NCBI GenBank assembly: GCA_029267335.1 | Contig: JAJUJC010000005.1 | Location: forward strand, 124,001-188,000 | Origin: Intestinibacillus massiliensis | Lineage (GTDB): Bacteria; Bacillota; Clostridia; Oscillospirales; Butyricicoccaceae | Direction: 5' to 3' | Length of the DNA stretch: 64,000 nucleotides | Part shown: piece after piece, positions 25,243-33,732 of the stretch | How positions within the stretch are numbered: position 1 is the stretch's first letter | Layout: each line of letters begins with the position of its first letter | Program-made: the position numbers and the translations under genes | Notes under the pieces: model-generated | Databases searched by the model: none | What the model was told of the DNA's origin: nothing | What the model saw: the letters and a program-made list of their open reading frames with translations, nothing else

Positions 25243-26682
25243 ATGGCAGAACAGAAGAAAATGGTATCCGAAATCACGTCAATGGACGTTGATTTCGCAA
25301 AATGGTACACCGACATCGTGAAAAAGGCAGAAATGATCGATTATTCCTCGGTCAAGGGCTGCGTCATCATGCGCCCCTATGCGCAGGCGCTGTGGGAGAA
25401 CATCCAAAAGACGCTTGACGGCATGTTCAAGGAGACCGGACACGAGAACGTCGCAATGCCGATCTTTATTCCGGAATCGCTGCTCCAGAAGGAGAAGGAT
25501 CACGTCGAGGGCTTTGCGCCCGAGGTCGCGTGGGTCACCCACGGCGGCTCGGAGAAGCTCGAGGAGCGTCTGTGCGTACGCCCGACCTCGGAGACGCTGT
25601 TCTGCGAGCATTATGCCAAGATCGTGCGCTCGTGGCGCGACCTGCCCAAGCTGTACAACCAGTGGTGCTCGGTCGTGCGCTGGGAAAAGACGACCCGTCC
25701 GTTCCTGCGTTCGCGCGAGTTCTGGTGGCAGGAGGGTCATACCGTGCACGCGACCGAGCAGGAAGCGCGCGAGGAGACCATGCGCATGCTGGGCGTTTAC
25801 GCACAGTTCTGCGAGGAGTACCTCGCGATGCCGGTCATCAAGGGCCGTAAGACCGATAAGGAGCGCTTTGCGGGTGCGGTCGAGACCTACACGATCGAGG
25901 CAATGATGCACGACGGCAAGGCGCTGCAATCGGGCACGAGCCACTATTTTGGCGACGGCTTTGCGCGTGCCTTCGGCATGCAGTTCACCGACAAGAACAA
26001 TCAGCTTCAGTATATGCACCAGACCTCGTGGGGCGCGTCCACCCGTCTGATCGGTGCGATCATCATGACGCACGGCGACAACGAGGGTCTTGTGCTGCCG
26101 CCCAAGATCGCGCCGACGCAGCTTGTGGTCATTCCGGTCGCCGCACATAAGGCGGGCGTCATCGACAAGGCGACCGAGCTGTATGAGCGCATCAAGCGCA
26201 TGGGCGTGCGCGCCAAGATCGACGTATCCGACAACAGCCCGGGCTGGAAGTTTGCGGAGTACGAGATGAAGGGTATTCCGCTGCGTCTGGAGGTCGGTCC
26301 GCGCGACATCGAGCAGGGTCAGTGTGTGCTTGTGCGCCGTGACAACCGCGAAAAGACCGTCGTCAAGTTCGACGAGCTTGAGACCATGATCCCGCAGCTG
26401 CTCGACGAATTGCAGACCGCGCTCTTCAACAAGGCGCTCAAGAACCGCGAGGAGCACACCTACACCGCGCATTCGCTCGACGAGATGAAACGCATCGCGG
26501 GCGAGCATGCAGGCTTTGTCAAGACCATGTGGTGCGGCGATCTCGCGTGTGAAGAAAAGGTCAAGGAAGAAGCAGGCATGTCCTCGCGCTGCATGCCGCT
26601 CGAGCAGGAGCACCTCGGCGACGTGTGCCCGGTCTGCGGCAAGCCTGCAAAGCATATGATCGTATGGGGCATCGCCTACTAA
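25243..26682 (+). CDS. proS: prolyl-tRNA synthetase, archaeal/eukaryal-type
   Basis: ProRS charges tRNA-Pro. At 479 residues it is the short form without the roughly 180-residue insertion editing domain of the bacterial-type enzyme. Class II motifs are clear: [42 protein letters not shown] and [14 protein letters not shown]. It ends with the extra C-terminal zinc domain of type 3 enzymes ([11 protein letters not shown] and CPVCGK) and the terminal Tyr (WGIAY). The promoter region is short, with no T-box, unlike thrS. Confidence 0.95.
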   Translation: MAEQKKMVSEITSMDVDFAKWYTDIVKKAEMIDYSSVKGCVIMRPYAQALWENIQKTLDGMFKETGHENVAMPIFIPESLLQKEKDHVEGFAPEVAWVTHGGSEKLEERLCVRPTSETLFCEHYAKIVRSWRDLPKLYNQWCSVVRWEKTTRPFLRSREFWWQEGHTVHATEQEAREETMRMLGVYAQFCEEYLAMPVIKGRKTDKERFAGAVETYTIEAMMHDGKALQSGTSHYFGDGFARAFGMQFTDKNNQLQYMHQTSWGASTRLIGAIIMTHGDNEGLVLPPKIAPTQLVVIPVAAHKAGVIDKATELYERIKRMGVRAKIDVSDNSPGWKFAEYEMKGIPLRLEVGPRDIEQGQCVLVRRDNREKTVVKFDELETMIPQLLDELQTALFNKALKNREEHTYTAHSLDEMKRIAGEHAGFVKTMWCGDLACEEKVKEEAGMSSRCMPLEQEHLGDVCPVCGKPAKHMIVWGIAY

Positions 26683-26710
26683 GCTTCTTTTTGAAAAAAA
26701 GCAGCTTAGC

Positions 26711-26812
26711 GCAAGAAAAACCACTGTCGCCTGCGGGCGGGACGAGGGAGACGTTTTCCCCTTTATGAAAACGACCGTCGTGCAAGAAACACCACCGTCG
26801 CCTGCGGGCGGA
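26711..26812. repeat. two copies of a 31-bp direct repeat
   Basis: Copies at 26711-26741 and 26782-26812 start with GCAAGAAA and end with GTCGCCTGCGGGCGG. They differ at about 3 of 31 positions and lie 71 bp apart in the proS-mscS spacer. Each contains the small inverted repeat CGCCTGCGGGCG. No gene lies between them. Confidence 0.65.
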
Positions 26813-26815
26813 ATG

Positions 26816-26858
26816 AAAGCAGGTCTTTCGGGTTTGCGCCCAAAGACCTGCTTTTTTT
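26816..26858 (+). terminator. intrinsic terminator upstream of mscS
   Basis: AAAGCAGGTCTTT (26816-26828) pairs with AAAGACCTGCTTT, followed by a run of T. It ends the proS unit 19 bp before the MscS start codon, so MscS needs its own promoter or readthrough. Confidence 0.85.
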
Positions 26859-26876
26859 GAGAGAAAGGAGTCCTTT

Positions 26877-27818
26877 ATGCCGGAAAGTCAAGTACCAGAC
26901 AAGGTTGTCGACGCGGTGGCCGATGTTGCGCCCGAGGGGATACGCTCGCACATCATCGCGTTTTTCAACAGCGGTCTGGGCAATGTTGCGCGCATCGTGC
27001 TGTCGATCTTGTTTGTGCTTCTCATTACGGCGCTGCTCAAGCGCATTGTGGCGCGCACGATGCACAAACTCGAAGCCCGTTTGCGCGCGCAGGATAATGC
27101 AAGCGCCGCGCTCGTGGGCTTTGTCGGGCATGTGCTCGTCGGTCTGATCTATCTGGGCAGCGCCATCAGCATGGTCGGTGTGTTGTCCTCGACCATTCCG
27201 CTCGTCGCGGATATTCTGAGCAAGCTGCTCGCCGCCGGCGGCGTACTCACCGTGGTCGCCGGTCTTGCCTCGCAGCAGGCGCTCGGCAGCATGGTGAGCG
27301 GCGTCATGATTTTGGCGTTTCGCCCGTTCAAGCTGGGCGATGTCGTGCGCTATGTCGACAATGACATTTCGGGTGTGGTCGAGGAGATCACGGTACATCA
27401 TACGACCATCCGCACCTGGGAAAACAAGCGCGTCATCGTGCCCAACAGCAAAATGAACAATGCGATCATCGAAAATGCGGATTACGCGGACAGCAAGGTA
27501 TGCGTATTTCTTGACATCGGCATCACTTACGAGTCCGACATTGAGAAGGCGAAGGATGTGCTCGCCGCACAGATCCAGAAGCACCCGAGTTACTTCGATT
27601 ACCGCACGGTCGACGAACGCATGAACGGCGCGCCGCCGGTCGTGGTGCGCGTCATCAAGCTCGCAGACAGCGCGGTCATCCTGCGCGCGTGGATGTGGGC
27701 ACAGGATAACGGCACGGCTTCCGCCATGAAGAGCGATGTGCTCCAAGGCGTCAAAAAAGCATACGAACTGGCGGGGGTCGACCTCGCCTATCCCCATCTG
27801 GTCGTGGTGCAAAAATAG
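26877..27818 (+). CDS. MscS-family small-conductance mechanosensitive channel
   Basis: A 313-residue channel that should release solutes on hypo-osmotic shock. Three transmembrane helices precede the pore-lining helix (VVAGLASQQALGSMVSGVMI) and the hallmark FRPFKLGDVVRYVDNDISGVVEEI. The beta domain has TTIRTWENKRVIVPNSKMNN, and an alpha/beta C-terminal domain follows. AAAGGAG lies 6 nt before the ATG. Apart from the convergent tRNA, nothing links it to its neighbours. Confidence 0.93.
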   Translation: MPESQVPDKVVDAVADVAPEGIRSHIIAFFNSGLGNVARIVLSILFVLLITALLKRIVARTMHKLEARLRAQDNASAALVGFVGHVLVGLIYLGSAISMVGVLSSTIPLVADILSKLLAAGGVLTVVAGLASQQALGSMVSGVMILAFRPFKLGDVVRYVDNDISGVVEEITVHHTTIRTWENKRVIVPNSKMNNAIIENADYADSKVCVFLDIGITYESDIEKAKDVLAAQIQKHPSYFDYRTVDERMNGAPPVVVRVIKLADSAVILRAWMWAQDNGTASAMKSDVLQGVKKAYELAGVDLAYPHLVVVQK

Positions 27819-27842
27819 AGGATTTCCCTGCGGATATAACAA

Positions 27843-27896
27843 TGCTCCCTTGATCTCCTACCGTGTTTGATTGCACGGTTGACGATCAAGGGAGCA
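27843..27896 (-). terminator. two-tier hairpin after tRNA-Arg
   Basis: TGCTCCCTTGATC (27843-27855) pairs with GATCAAGGGAGCA (27884-27896), with an inner ACCGTG/CACGGT helix. It lies between the end of mscS (+) and tRNA-Arg (-), so it may end both transcripts. Confidence 0.7.
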
Positions 27897-27904
27897 TATT
27901 ATTA

Positions 27905-27981
27905 TGGTACGCCCGACAGAATTCGAATCTGCGACCTTTGGAGTCGGAGTCCAACGCTCTATCCAGCTGAGCTACGGGCGC
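27905..27981 (-). tRNA. tRNA-Arg (anticodon CCG)
   Basis: A 77-nt cloverleaf on the minus strand. The acceptor stem GCGCCCG pairs with CGGGCGT (one G-T), with the D arm GCTCAGCTGGATAGAGC, the anticodon stem TTGGA/TCCAA around the loop CTCCGAC (anticodon CCG, reading CGG), the T loop TTCGAAT, and an encoded CCA end. Confidence 0.93.
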
Positions 27982-28098
27982 GTTTGTAAATTCTATTATA
28001 GCATAGCCGCATCGGTTTGTAAACCCCTATCGCCGCCGCACAGACCGCCGTGCGCGGGCATACACTGGCATATGCAGATCGAAATGAGGAGGCGATGA

Positions 28099-28326
28099 AT
28101 GATGACAGACCGGCAACGCTTGATTTGTGCACAGACTGCAACGGTCGATCTGGAACGGGACCGGCTCGCGCTGCATGCCAAGCCGAACGAGGGCGCACCC
28201 GTGACTGCACAGGTCGCAGACGGCGAACCGCTGACCGTGCTTGCAAACCGCGGCGGTTGGTATTTTGTGCGGCACGGACAAGAGGAAGGGTACGCGCACG
28301 CAGACTACATCACGTTAAATTATTGA
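28099..28326 (+). CDS. small SH3b-domain protein
   Basis: A 75-residue protein that is almost entirely one bacterial SH3 domain (LALHAKPNEGAPVTAQVADGEPLTVLANRGGWYFVRHGQEEGYAHADYI). AGGAGG lies 6 nt before the ATG. It has no signal peptide and no catalytic domain. Bacterial SH3 domains often bind peptidoglycan stems, but a stand-alone cytosolic form has no clear job. It lies 130 bp upstream of nfnA, with a promoter between, so it is probably a separate unit. Confidence 0.7.
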   Translation: MMTDRQRLICAQTATVDLERDRLALHAKPNEGAPVTAQVADGEPLTVLANRGGWYFVRHGQEEGYAHADYITLNY

Positions 28327-28385
28327 AAGGTATTTGTGTAAAGCTGTCCATATTCAGGATATTATGAATATTTGATAGTCACACC

Positions 28386-28414
28386 TTGCAAAGTAGTTTC
28401 GGGAAAGCTATAAT
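28386..28414 (+). promoter_or_regulatory. sigma-A promoter of nfnAB
   Basis: TTGCAA (28386-28391) and a perfect TATAAT (28409-28414) are 17 bp apart, 43 bp upstream of the nfnA start codon. Confidence 0.75.
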
Positions 28415-28456
28415 ATAGATACTTGCACCGAAAACACAAGGAGGCAACAGATTAGG

Positions 28457-29302
28457 ATGTATAAAATTCTGAAAAAGCAGCGGCTCAACGTCAACACCCA
28501 ACTGATGGTGATCGACGCACCGCACGTCGCACGCAAGGCGGAACCGGGTCAGTTCATCATTCTGCGCGTGAGTGAGGATGGCGAGCGTATCCCGCTGACG
28601 ATCGCGGAATACGACCGTGAGCAGGGCACGATCACGATTATTTTCCAGGAGGTCGGCGCAACGACCATCGCACTGGGCGAAATGAACGAGGGCGACAGCC
28701 TGCACGATTTTGTCGGACCGCTCGGCAAGGCGAGTGAGCTGGAAGGGCTGAAGAAGGTCGCGGTTGTCGGCGGCGGTCTGGGCTGCGCGATCGCGTATCC
28801 GCAGGCGAAGAAGCTGCACGAAATGGGCTGCGAGGTCGATCTCATCGCGGGCTTCCGCTCCAAGGACATCATCATCCTGGAGGATGAGATGAAGGCGGCT
28901 TGCACCAACCTGCACATCGTGACGGACGACGGCTCGAACGGCCGCAAGGCGCTCGTTACGCAGGTGCTCAAGGAGCTCATCGACGCGGGCAATCAATATG
29001 ACGCGGTCATCGCGATCGGCCCGATGATCATGATGAAGTTTGTTTGCGAGACCACCCGTCCCTATGGCATCAAGACCATCGTTTCCATGAATACGATCAT
29101 GGTCGACGGCACCGGCATGTGCGGCGGCTGTCGCCTGACAGTCGGCGGCGAGACCAAGTTTGCCTGCGTCGACGGTCCGGACTTTGACGGACATCTGGTC
29201 GATTTCGACAGCTCGATGCGTCGCGGCGCAATGTACAAGGCGCAGGAAAAGTCTGCGGTCGAGCGTCACGAATGCAACCTGATGAAGCAGGAGGTCAAGT
29301 AA
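28457..29302 (+). CDS. nfnA: NADH-dependent ferredoxin:NADP+ oxidoreductase, small subunit
   Basis: The 281-residue flavoprotein subunit of the electron-bifurcating Nfn transhydrogenase (also annotated SudB or ferredoxin-NADP reductase subunit alpha). It has an FAD domain (EPGQFIILRVSEDGERIPLTIAEYD), an NAD-binding domain (VAVVGGGLGCAIAYPQAKKL) and a C-terminal [2Fe-2S] site (GTGMCGGCRLTVGGETKFACVDGPDFDGH). Together with NfnB it couples NADH and reduced ferredoxin oxidation to reduction of two NADP+. nfnB begins 4 bp after it. A dihydroorotate dehydrogenase electron-transfer subunit is similar, but the fixed nfnB neighbour favours Nfn. Confidence 0.9.
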   Translation: MYKILKKQRLNVNTQLMVIDAPHVARKAEPGQFIILRVSEDGERIPLTIAEYDREQGTITIIFQEVGATTIALGEMNEGDSLHDFVGPLGKASELEGLKKVAVVGGGLGCAIAYPQAKKLHEMGCEVDLIAGFRSKDIIILEDEMKAACTNLHIVTDDGSNGRKALVTQVLKELIDAGNQYDAVIAIGPMIMMKFVCETTRPYGIKTIVSMNTIMVDGTGMCGGCRLTVGGETKFACVDGPDFDGHLVDFDSSMRRGAMYKAQEKSAVERHECNLMKQEVK

Positions 29303-29306
29303 AACG

Positions 29307-30701
29307 ATGGCGAACATGAATCCGAAGAAGATGCCGATGCCGGAGCAGGCGCCCGACGTCCGCAATAAGAATTTTGACGAGGTCACCCTCGGCTACACGC
29401 CCGAAATGGCGATGGAGGAAGCGACCCGCTGCTTAAACTGCAAGAACAAGCCCTGCGTCGCCGGCTGCCCGGTACAGGTGCAGATCCCCGAGTTCATCGC
29501 GCTGACTGCCGAGGGCAAGTTCCTCGAGGCAGCGGCGAAGATCAAGGAAACTTCCGCGCTGCCCGCAGTCTGCGGTCGTGTATGCCCGCAGGAGAGCCAG
29601 TGCGAGTGTAAGTGCGTGCGTGGCATCAAGGGCGAAGCGGTCGCGATCGGCCGTCTGGAGCGTTTTGTCGCGGATTATGCGCGTGAAAACGGCGAAGCGC
29701 TGCCCGAGAAGCCCGAGCCGAACGGTCACAAGGTCGCGATCGTCGGCGCAGGCCCTGCGGGTCTGACCTGTGCGGGCGATCTCGCGCGCATGGGCTATCA
29801 GGTCACGGTGTTCGAGGCGCTGCACACCGCGGGCGGCGTGCTGATGTACGGCATTCCGGAATTCCGTCTGCCCAAGGAGATCGTCCAGAAGGAGATCGAC
29901 AGCCTGAAGGCACTCGGCGTAGAATTTGTGCTGAACTTTGTCGTCGGTCGCTCCGAGACCATCGACGAACTGATGGCAGACGGCTATGAGGCGGTCTTTG
30001 TCGGTTCGGGTGCCGGTCTGCCGACCTTTATCGGCGTACCGGGCGAAAACGCAAACGGCGTGTACTCCGCAAACGAGTATCTCACCCGTATCAACCTCAT
30101 GAAGGCGTACAAGTCCGACGCACCGACCCCGATCCAGCACGCGCACAAGGTTGCGGTCGTTGGCGGCGGCAACGTTGCAATGGACGCATGCCGCTGCGCA
30201 AAGCGCATGGGCGCAGAGGATGTTTACATCATCTACCGCCGCGGCGAGGCAGAGCTGCCCGCGCGTTTGGAGGAGATCCATCACGCGAAGGAAGAGGGCG
30301 TTGTATTCCAGTTCCTGACCGCACCGCTCGAAATTCTGACCGATGACAACTACAACGTCACGGGCATGAAGTGCCAGCGCATGGAGCTGGGCGAGCCGGA
30401 CGCGTCCGGTCGCTGCCGTCCCGTACCGGTCGAGGGCAGCGAGTTCACGCTCGATCTCGACTGCGTCATCGCGGCGATCGGCACCAGCCCGAACCCGCTG
30501 ATCCGTCACACCACCCCGGGTCTGGACACCAACAAGCGCGGCTGCATCGTCGCAGATGAGGAGCACGGCATCACCTCCAAGGACGGCGTGTTCGCAGGCG
30601 GCGACGCGGTCACGGGCGCGGCGACCGTTATCCTTGCAATGGGCGCCGGCAAGAAGGCTGCCCTTGCGATGGACGAGTACATTCGCAGCAAGAGCAAGTA
30701 A
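29307..30701 (+). CDS. nfnB: NADH-dependent ferredoxin:NADP+ oxidoreductase, large subunit (GltD-like)
   Basis: The 464-residue large subunit, homologous to glutamate synthase small chain. The N-terminal part carries Cys for two [4Fe-4S] clusters (CLNCKNKPCVAGCPV and CGRVCPQESQCECKCVRG). The first Rossmann fold binds FAD (VAIVGAGPAGLTCAGDLARMGYQVTVFEA), and the second binds NADPH (VAVVGGGNVAMDACRCAKRMGAEDV). The GGDAVTGAATVILAMGAGK motif near the end is typical. No glutamate synthase large subunit is adjacent, while nfnA is, so this is Nfn rather than GOGAT. In a butyrate-forming anaerobe Nfn balances NADPH against ferredoxin and NADH. Confidence 0.9.
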   Translation: MANMNPKKMPMPEQAPDVRNKNFDEVTLGYTPEMAMEEATRCLNCKNKPCVAGCPVQVQIPEFIALTAEGKFLEAAAKIKETSALPAVCGRVCPQESQCECKCVRGIKGEAVAIGRLERFVADYARENGEALPEKPEPNGHKVAIVGAGPAGLTCAGDLARMGYQVTVFEALHTAGGVLMYGIPEFRLPKEIVQKEIDSLKALGVEFVLNFVVGRSETIDELMADGYEAVFVGSGAGLPTFIGVPGENANGVYSANEYLTRINLMKAYKSDAPTPIQHAHKVAVVGGGNVAMDACRCAKRMGAEDVYIIYRRGEAELPARLEEIHHAKEEGVVFQFLTAPLEILTDDNYNVTGMKCQRMELGEPDASGRCRPVPVEGSEFTLDLDCVIAAIGTSPNPLIRHTTPGLDTNKRGCIVADEEHGITSKDGVFAGGDAVTGAATVILAMGAGKKAALAMDEYIRSKSK

Positions 30702-30731
30702 GCACAAGGCTGCAACCATTCAAAAAACCGC

Positions 30732-30781
30732 AAAAGCCCCGATTTTCTTCGCAGAAGGCGAGGAAAATCGGGGCTTTTTTT
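30732..30781 (+). terminator. intrinsic terminator after nfnB
   Basis: AAAAGCCCCGATTTTC (30732-30747) pairs with GAAAATCGGGGCTTTT, followed by further T. The T-tract touches the stop codon of the convergent diguanylate cyclase gene. Confidence 0.9.
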
Positions 30782-31863
30782 TACAGCAGTCGGAACGATT
30801 TGCGCGCTCGTTTGTTTTCATACATGCGGGCATCTGCCGCATTGATGATATCGCAGGCGGACTGTGAGGGATCAAAGGCGTGGAAACCAACGGCGAGCGA
30901 GGGGAAATCACAGTCCTCGCGCCGCTGACGCGCAACCTGTGCATCCAATTTGTCTAAGTAGGGCAGCAGGTCGTCCTCTGATGGGAGTGACAGCAGAATA
31001 CTGAACTCGTCGCCGCCGAAGCGGTAAACCTTGGCATGCCGCGGGAACGCCGCTTGCAGCAAATGCGCAATCGCCCGCAGGCAGTGATCGCCGTAGGTGT
31101 GCCCCTTTTCGTCATTCACCCGCTTAAAGTCGTTGACATCCACCATGAGCAGCAGATTGACCGACTGCGGGTGCGCGCGAAAAGATGCGAGCTGCTTGTT
31201 GAACGCGGCACGGTTGAGCAGACCGGTCAAACCGTCGAGAATGCTGACCATTTCGCACAGCAGCGCGTAGTAGAGCACCAGAAAAAACGTGATGAGTATC
31301 CACGTCGTGTGATACTCCGGATGCCCGACCTGAAATAGCACCCCGGCAAGCATCACGGCGTTGCTGACAAGGATGCGTTTTTTGAAATACACCGGCAGAT
31401 GTCGGGTCGCACGGATCTTTCGCATGAGAGACAAACAAATCGAGTACAGAAACGCCGCAAGATACACGGTAAAATAGGCACCGCGCCCATAGGAACAGTC
31501 TGCGCTGACCCAAAAGATCCAACCCTGCCAGGGGGAAAGCAGCACGAGCACCGCGCTCAACAGGGCGGGCAGGCTGTGCAAAATGGCAAATGGATTCTTG
31601 CGGTAGGTGTAAAAGTTGGACTCAATGAGAAAAACAAACGGGGAAAGCGCAAAACCGAGGGTGTTGAATATGATACACCGCACACGATTCGCGGGAATCG
31701 TATTATCGGTTAAAATACAGCCTAATTCCGCAATCGTGATTAGGATTGTGAGCACAATACAAGCGGTGAAATATTTTCTGCGGCTGCACTCTATCATAAT
31801 GTCGGTCGAGACCCACCACAGCAAAATCACAGCGATGATGAGGCTGACAATACTGATCACCAT
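30781..31863 (-). CDS. membrane diguanylate cyclase (GGDEF)
   Basis: A 360-residue protein with about six transmembrane helices in the first 190 residues and a C-terminal GGDEF domain (about 200-360) that should make c-di-GMP. The active-site motif is intact in YRFGGDEFSILLSL, with the substrate Asp in LLLMVDVNDFKRVND. The inhibitory I-site (RxxD five residues before GGDEF) is absent; the sequence there is RHAK. AAGGAG precedes the ATG at 31863; the frame stays open to 31995 without a better start. It is a single gene. The membrane part probably senses a signal that cannot be named. Confidence 0.88.
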   Translation of the reverse strand: MVISIVSLIIAVILLWWVSTDIMIECSRRKYFTACIVLTILITIAELGCILTDNTIPANRVRCIIFNTLGFALSPFVFLIESNFYTYRKNPFAILHSLPALLSAVLVLLSPWQGWIFWVSADCSYGRGAYFTVYLAAFLYSICLSLMRKIRATRHLPVYFKKRILVSNAVMLAGVLFQVGHPEYHTTWILITFFLVLYYALLCEMVSILDGLTGLLNRAAFNKQLASFRAHPQSVNLLLMVDVNDFKRVNDEKGHTYGDHCLRAIAHLLQAAFPRHAKVYRFGGDEFSILLSLPSEDDLLPYLDKLDAQVARQRREDCDFPSLAVGFHAFDPSQSACDIINAADARMYENKRARKSFRLL

Positions 31864-32223
31864 AGTGCAGCTCCTTTGCGTCAGGGCGAACAGCGGGTGG
31901 ATGTTTTCCGCTGCGCCGTGTGAGTTCGTATCGCCTCGGTCAATGTCACGCAGGACGATGCCGTCGCACATTTTCCCAATGTTTTTCCATCCCATGCGAT
32001 CCTTATGCCCAGTATAGCACAGGAAGCAGGTGGTTGTCCCGTGAAATTGCGTAAATTTTACAAAATAGCGGTTTTCCTACCGGGATTGCATTCCAATCCG
32101 GACGCGCGCCGGTCTGCCCGATTCCCTTTGTTCGGACAAAACGATACTCCCCTCCTCGTCGACAGTGCTTGACTGCCGACGAGAAAGGGAGCACATCACA
32201 TAGAAACGATTTTTGGGTTCTGC
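31864..32223. other. spacer upstream of the diguanylate cyclase, no gene seen
   Basis: This 360-bp region contains an extended -10 box (TGCTATACT on the minus strand, near 32011-32019) for the cyclase gene, giving a leader of about 140 nt, and the galT terminator. The leader has an isolated TGACGCAAAG but no other GEMM riboswitch elements. I see no further gene. Confidence 0.5.
32147..32191 (-). terminator. hairpin terminator of the galKET operon
   Basis: CTCCC and CTCGTCG on one arm pair with CGACGAG and GGGAG on the other, with an inner CAGT/ACTG helix. It lies 33 bp past the galT stop on the minus strand. The T-tract is short. Confidence 0.6.
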
Positions 32224-33717
32224 TTACGCGTTGACGGCATCGACAAAGCGCAGGAAAGCTTCCGTGCCCTGTGCGCTGCGCGCATATACGCCCGCGTGCT
32301 CGAGCACCTTGGCAAAGACCTTGCCGGTCTCGGCGTGCACGATATCGAGCGCGTTGTCTGCGGTGATGGTGTAGTGCGCGGCGAAGTCGCTCGCCCACGC
32401 CGCGTGCGACGCGGTCAGCTCGTCGGCGGACAGATCGCGCCCCGCAACCAGTGCGTCCGCGACCGCGGCAAGCTCGGTCTTGAGCCGCGCGGGCAGCACC
32501 GCGAGTCCCATGACCTCGATAAGCCCGATGTTTTCCTTTTTGATATGGTGCAGCTCGGCGTGCGGATGATACAGCCCGAGGGGATGCTCCTCGGTCGTCA
32601 GGTTGTTGCGCAGCACGAGATCCAGCTCGTAATCCACACCGCGGCGGCGCGCGATCGGCGTGATCGTATTGTGTGGCTCGCCGTCCGTCTGGGCAAAAAT
32701 GCACGCCGCTTCGTCGGTGTAGCCGCGCCAGCGGTTCAGGATGCGGTCGGCAAGATCGACCAGACGTGCAGGTTCGGTGCCCGTCAACCGGATGACCGAC
32801 ATCGGCCAGCGCACAATGCCCGCACGGATGTCCTCGAAGCCCGTGAAGGTGAGCGTGTGCTCGATCGGCGCACGTTCCATCGCAAAGACGTAGCGTCCGC
32901 CCTGGAAATGGTCGTGTGCGAGAATGGAGCCGCCAACGATCGGCAGATCGGCGTTTGAGCCGACGAAATAGTGTGGGAACTGCCGCACGAAGTCGAGCAG
33001 CTTGCCGAAGCAGGCGCGGTCGATCTTCATGGGGGTGTGCTCTGCATTGAAGCAAATGCAGTGCTCATTATAGTACACATAGGGCGAGTACTGCAAAAAC
33101 CACGGGCTGTCATTGATCGTGATGGGCACGACGCGATGGTTCTGCCGCGCGGGGTGGTTGACTCTGCCCGCGTAGCCCTCGTTTTCGCGGCACAGCAGAC
33201 AGCGCGGATAGGCAGCGGCGGGCAGGTTGCGCGCCGCTGCGATCGCACGCGGGTCTTTTTCCGGCTTGGACAGGTTGATCGTGATGTCCAGTTCGCCGTA
33301 ATCGGTCGGCGCCCTCCACTGAACGTCCTTCGCGATGCGGTCGCGGCGGATGTAGTTCGTACCCTGCGAGAACGCATAGTACCAGTCGGTCGCCGCCTCC
33401 GGCGACTGCGCATACAGCGCCGCGAAGCGACGGTTCACCTCGCTCGGGCGCGGGGTCAGCCGTCCCATGAGCGCGGTATCGAACAGATCGCGGTAGACAA
33501 TGGAATCCTCGGGCAGCACACCGCGCGCGTGCGCATCGTCCATGAGCGCGGTCAGGATGTCGGGCAGCGGCGCCTCCGACACGTCACCCGGATCGGTATA
33601 GCTGTCGAGCTTCAGCTCTTCGAGCAGGGCGTTGACCGCATATGCGCGGTCACACGCCTCGAGCAGTCCGGTGCGCACGCCGTAATCCACGAGCTGCCGG
33701 ATGGAATGGTCAATCAT
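32224..33717 (-). CDS. galT: UDP-glucose--hexose-1-phosphate uridylyltransferase, class II
   Basis: GalT swaps UMP between UDP-glucose and galactose-1-phosphate in the Leloir pathway. At 497 residues it is the long class II form found in Firmicutes, not the roughly 350-residue E. coli form. The active-site His motif is seen in GGSILAHDHFQGGRY, and the HPARQNHRVVPITIND and YFVGSNADLPIVG segments are typical of the class. It is the last gene of galK-galE-galT, 15 bp after galE. Confidence 0.93.
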   Translation of the reverse strand: MIDHSIRQLVDYGVRTGLLEACDRAYAVNALLEELKLDSYTDPGDVSEAPLPDILTALMDDAHARGVLPEDSIVYRDLFDTALMGRLTPRPSEVNRRFAALYAQSPEAATDWYYAFSQGTNYIRRDRIAKDVQWRAPTDYGELDITINLSKPEKDPRAIAAARNLPAAAYPRCLLCRENEGYAGRVNHPARQNHRVVPITINDSPWFLQYSPYVYYNEHCICFNAEHTPMKIDRACFGKLLDFVRQFPHYFVGSNADLPIVGGSILAHDHFQGGRYVFAMERAPIEHTLTFTGFEDIRAGIVRWPMSVIRLTGTEPARLVDLADRILNRWRGYTDEAACIFAQTDGEPHNTITPIARRRGVDYELDLVLRNNLTTEEHPLGLYHPHAELHHIKKENIGLIEVMGLAVLPARLKTELAAVADALVAGRDLSADELTASHAAWASDFAAHYTITADNALDIVHAETGKVFAKVLEHAGVYARSAQGTEAFLRFVDAVNA

Positions 33718-33732
33718 GCGGTTCCTCTCCTT

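Noticed and set aside
26711-26812. start of a CRISPR array
   Set aside because: Only two imperfect copies with a 40-bp gap, followed by a terminator. No cas genes are present.
29307-30701. glutamate synthase small subunit (gltD)
   Set aside because: The sequence is GltD-like, but the adjoining subunit is NfnA-type and no gltB is present, so NfnB fits better.
31864-31995. c-di-GMP (GEMM) riboswitch in the cyclase leader
   Set aside because: An isolated TGACGCAAAG is present, but the other conserved GEMM elements and pairing are not.
32003-33055. 350-codon minus-strand frame at the galT end
   Set aside because: It is a frame-shadow of galT in an Arg/His-rich frame and continues through the galT terminator.
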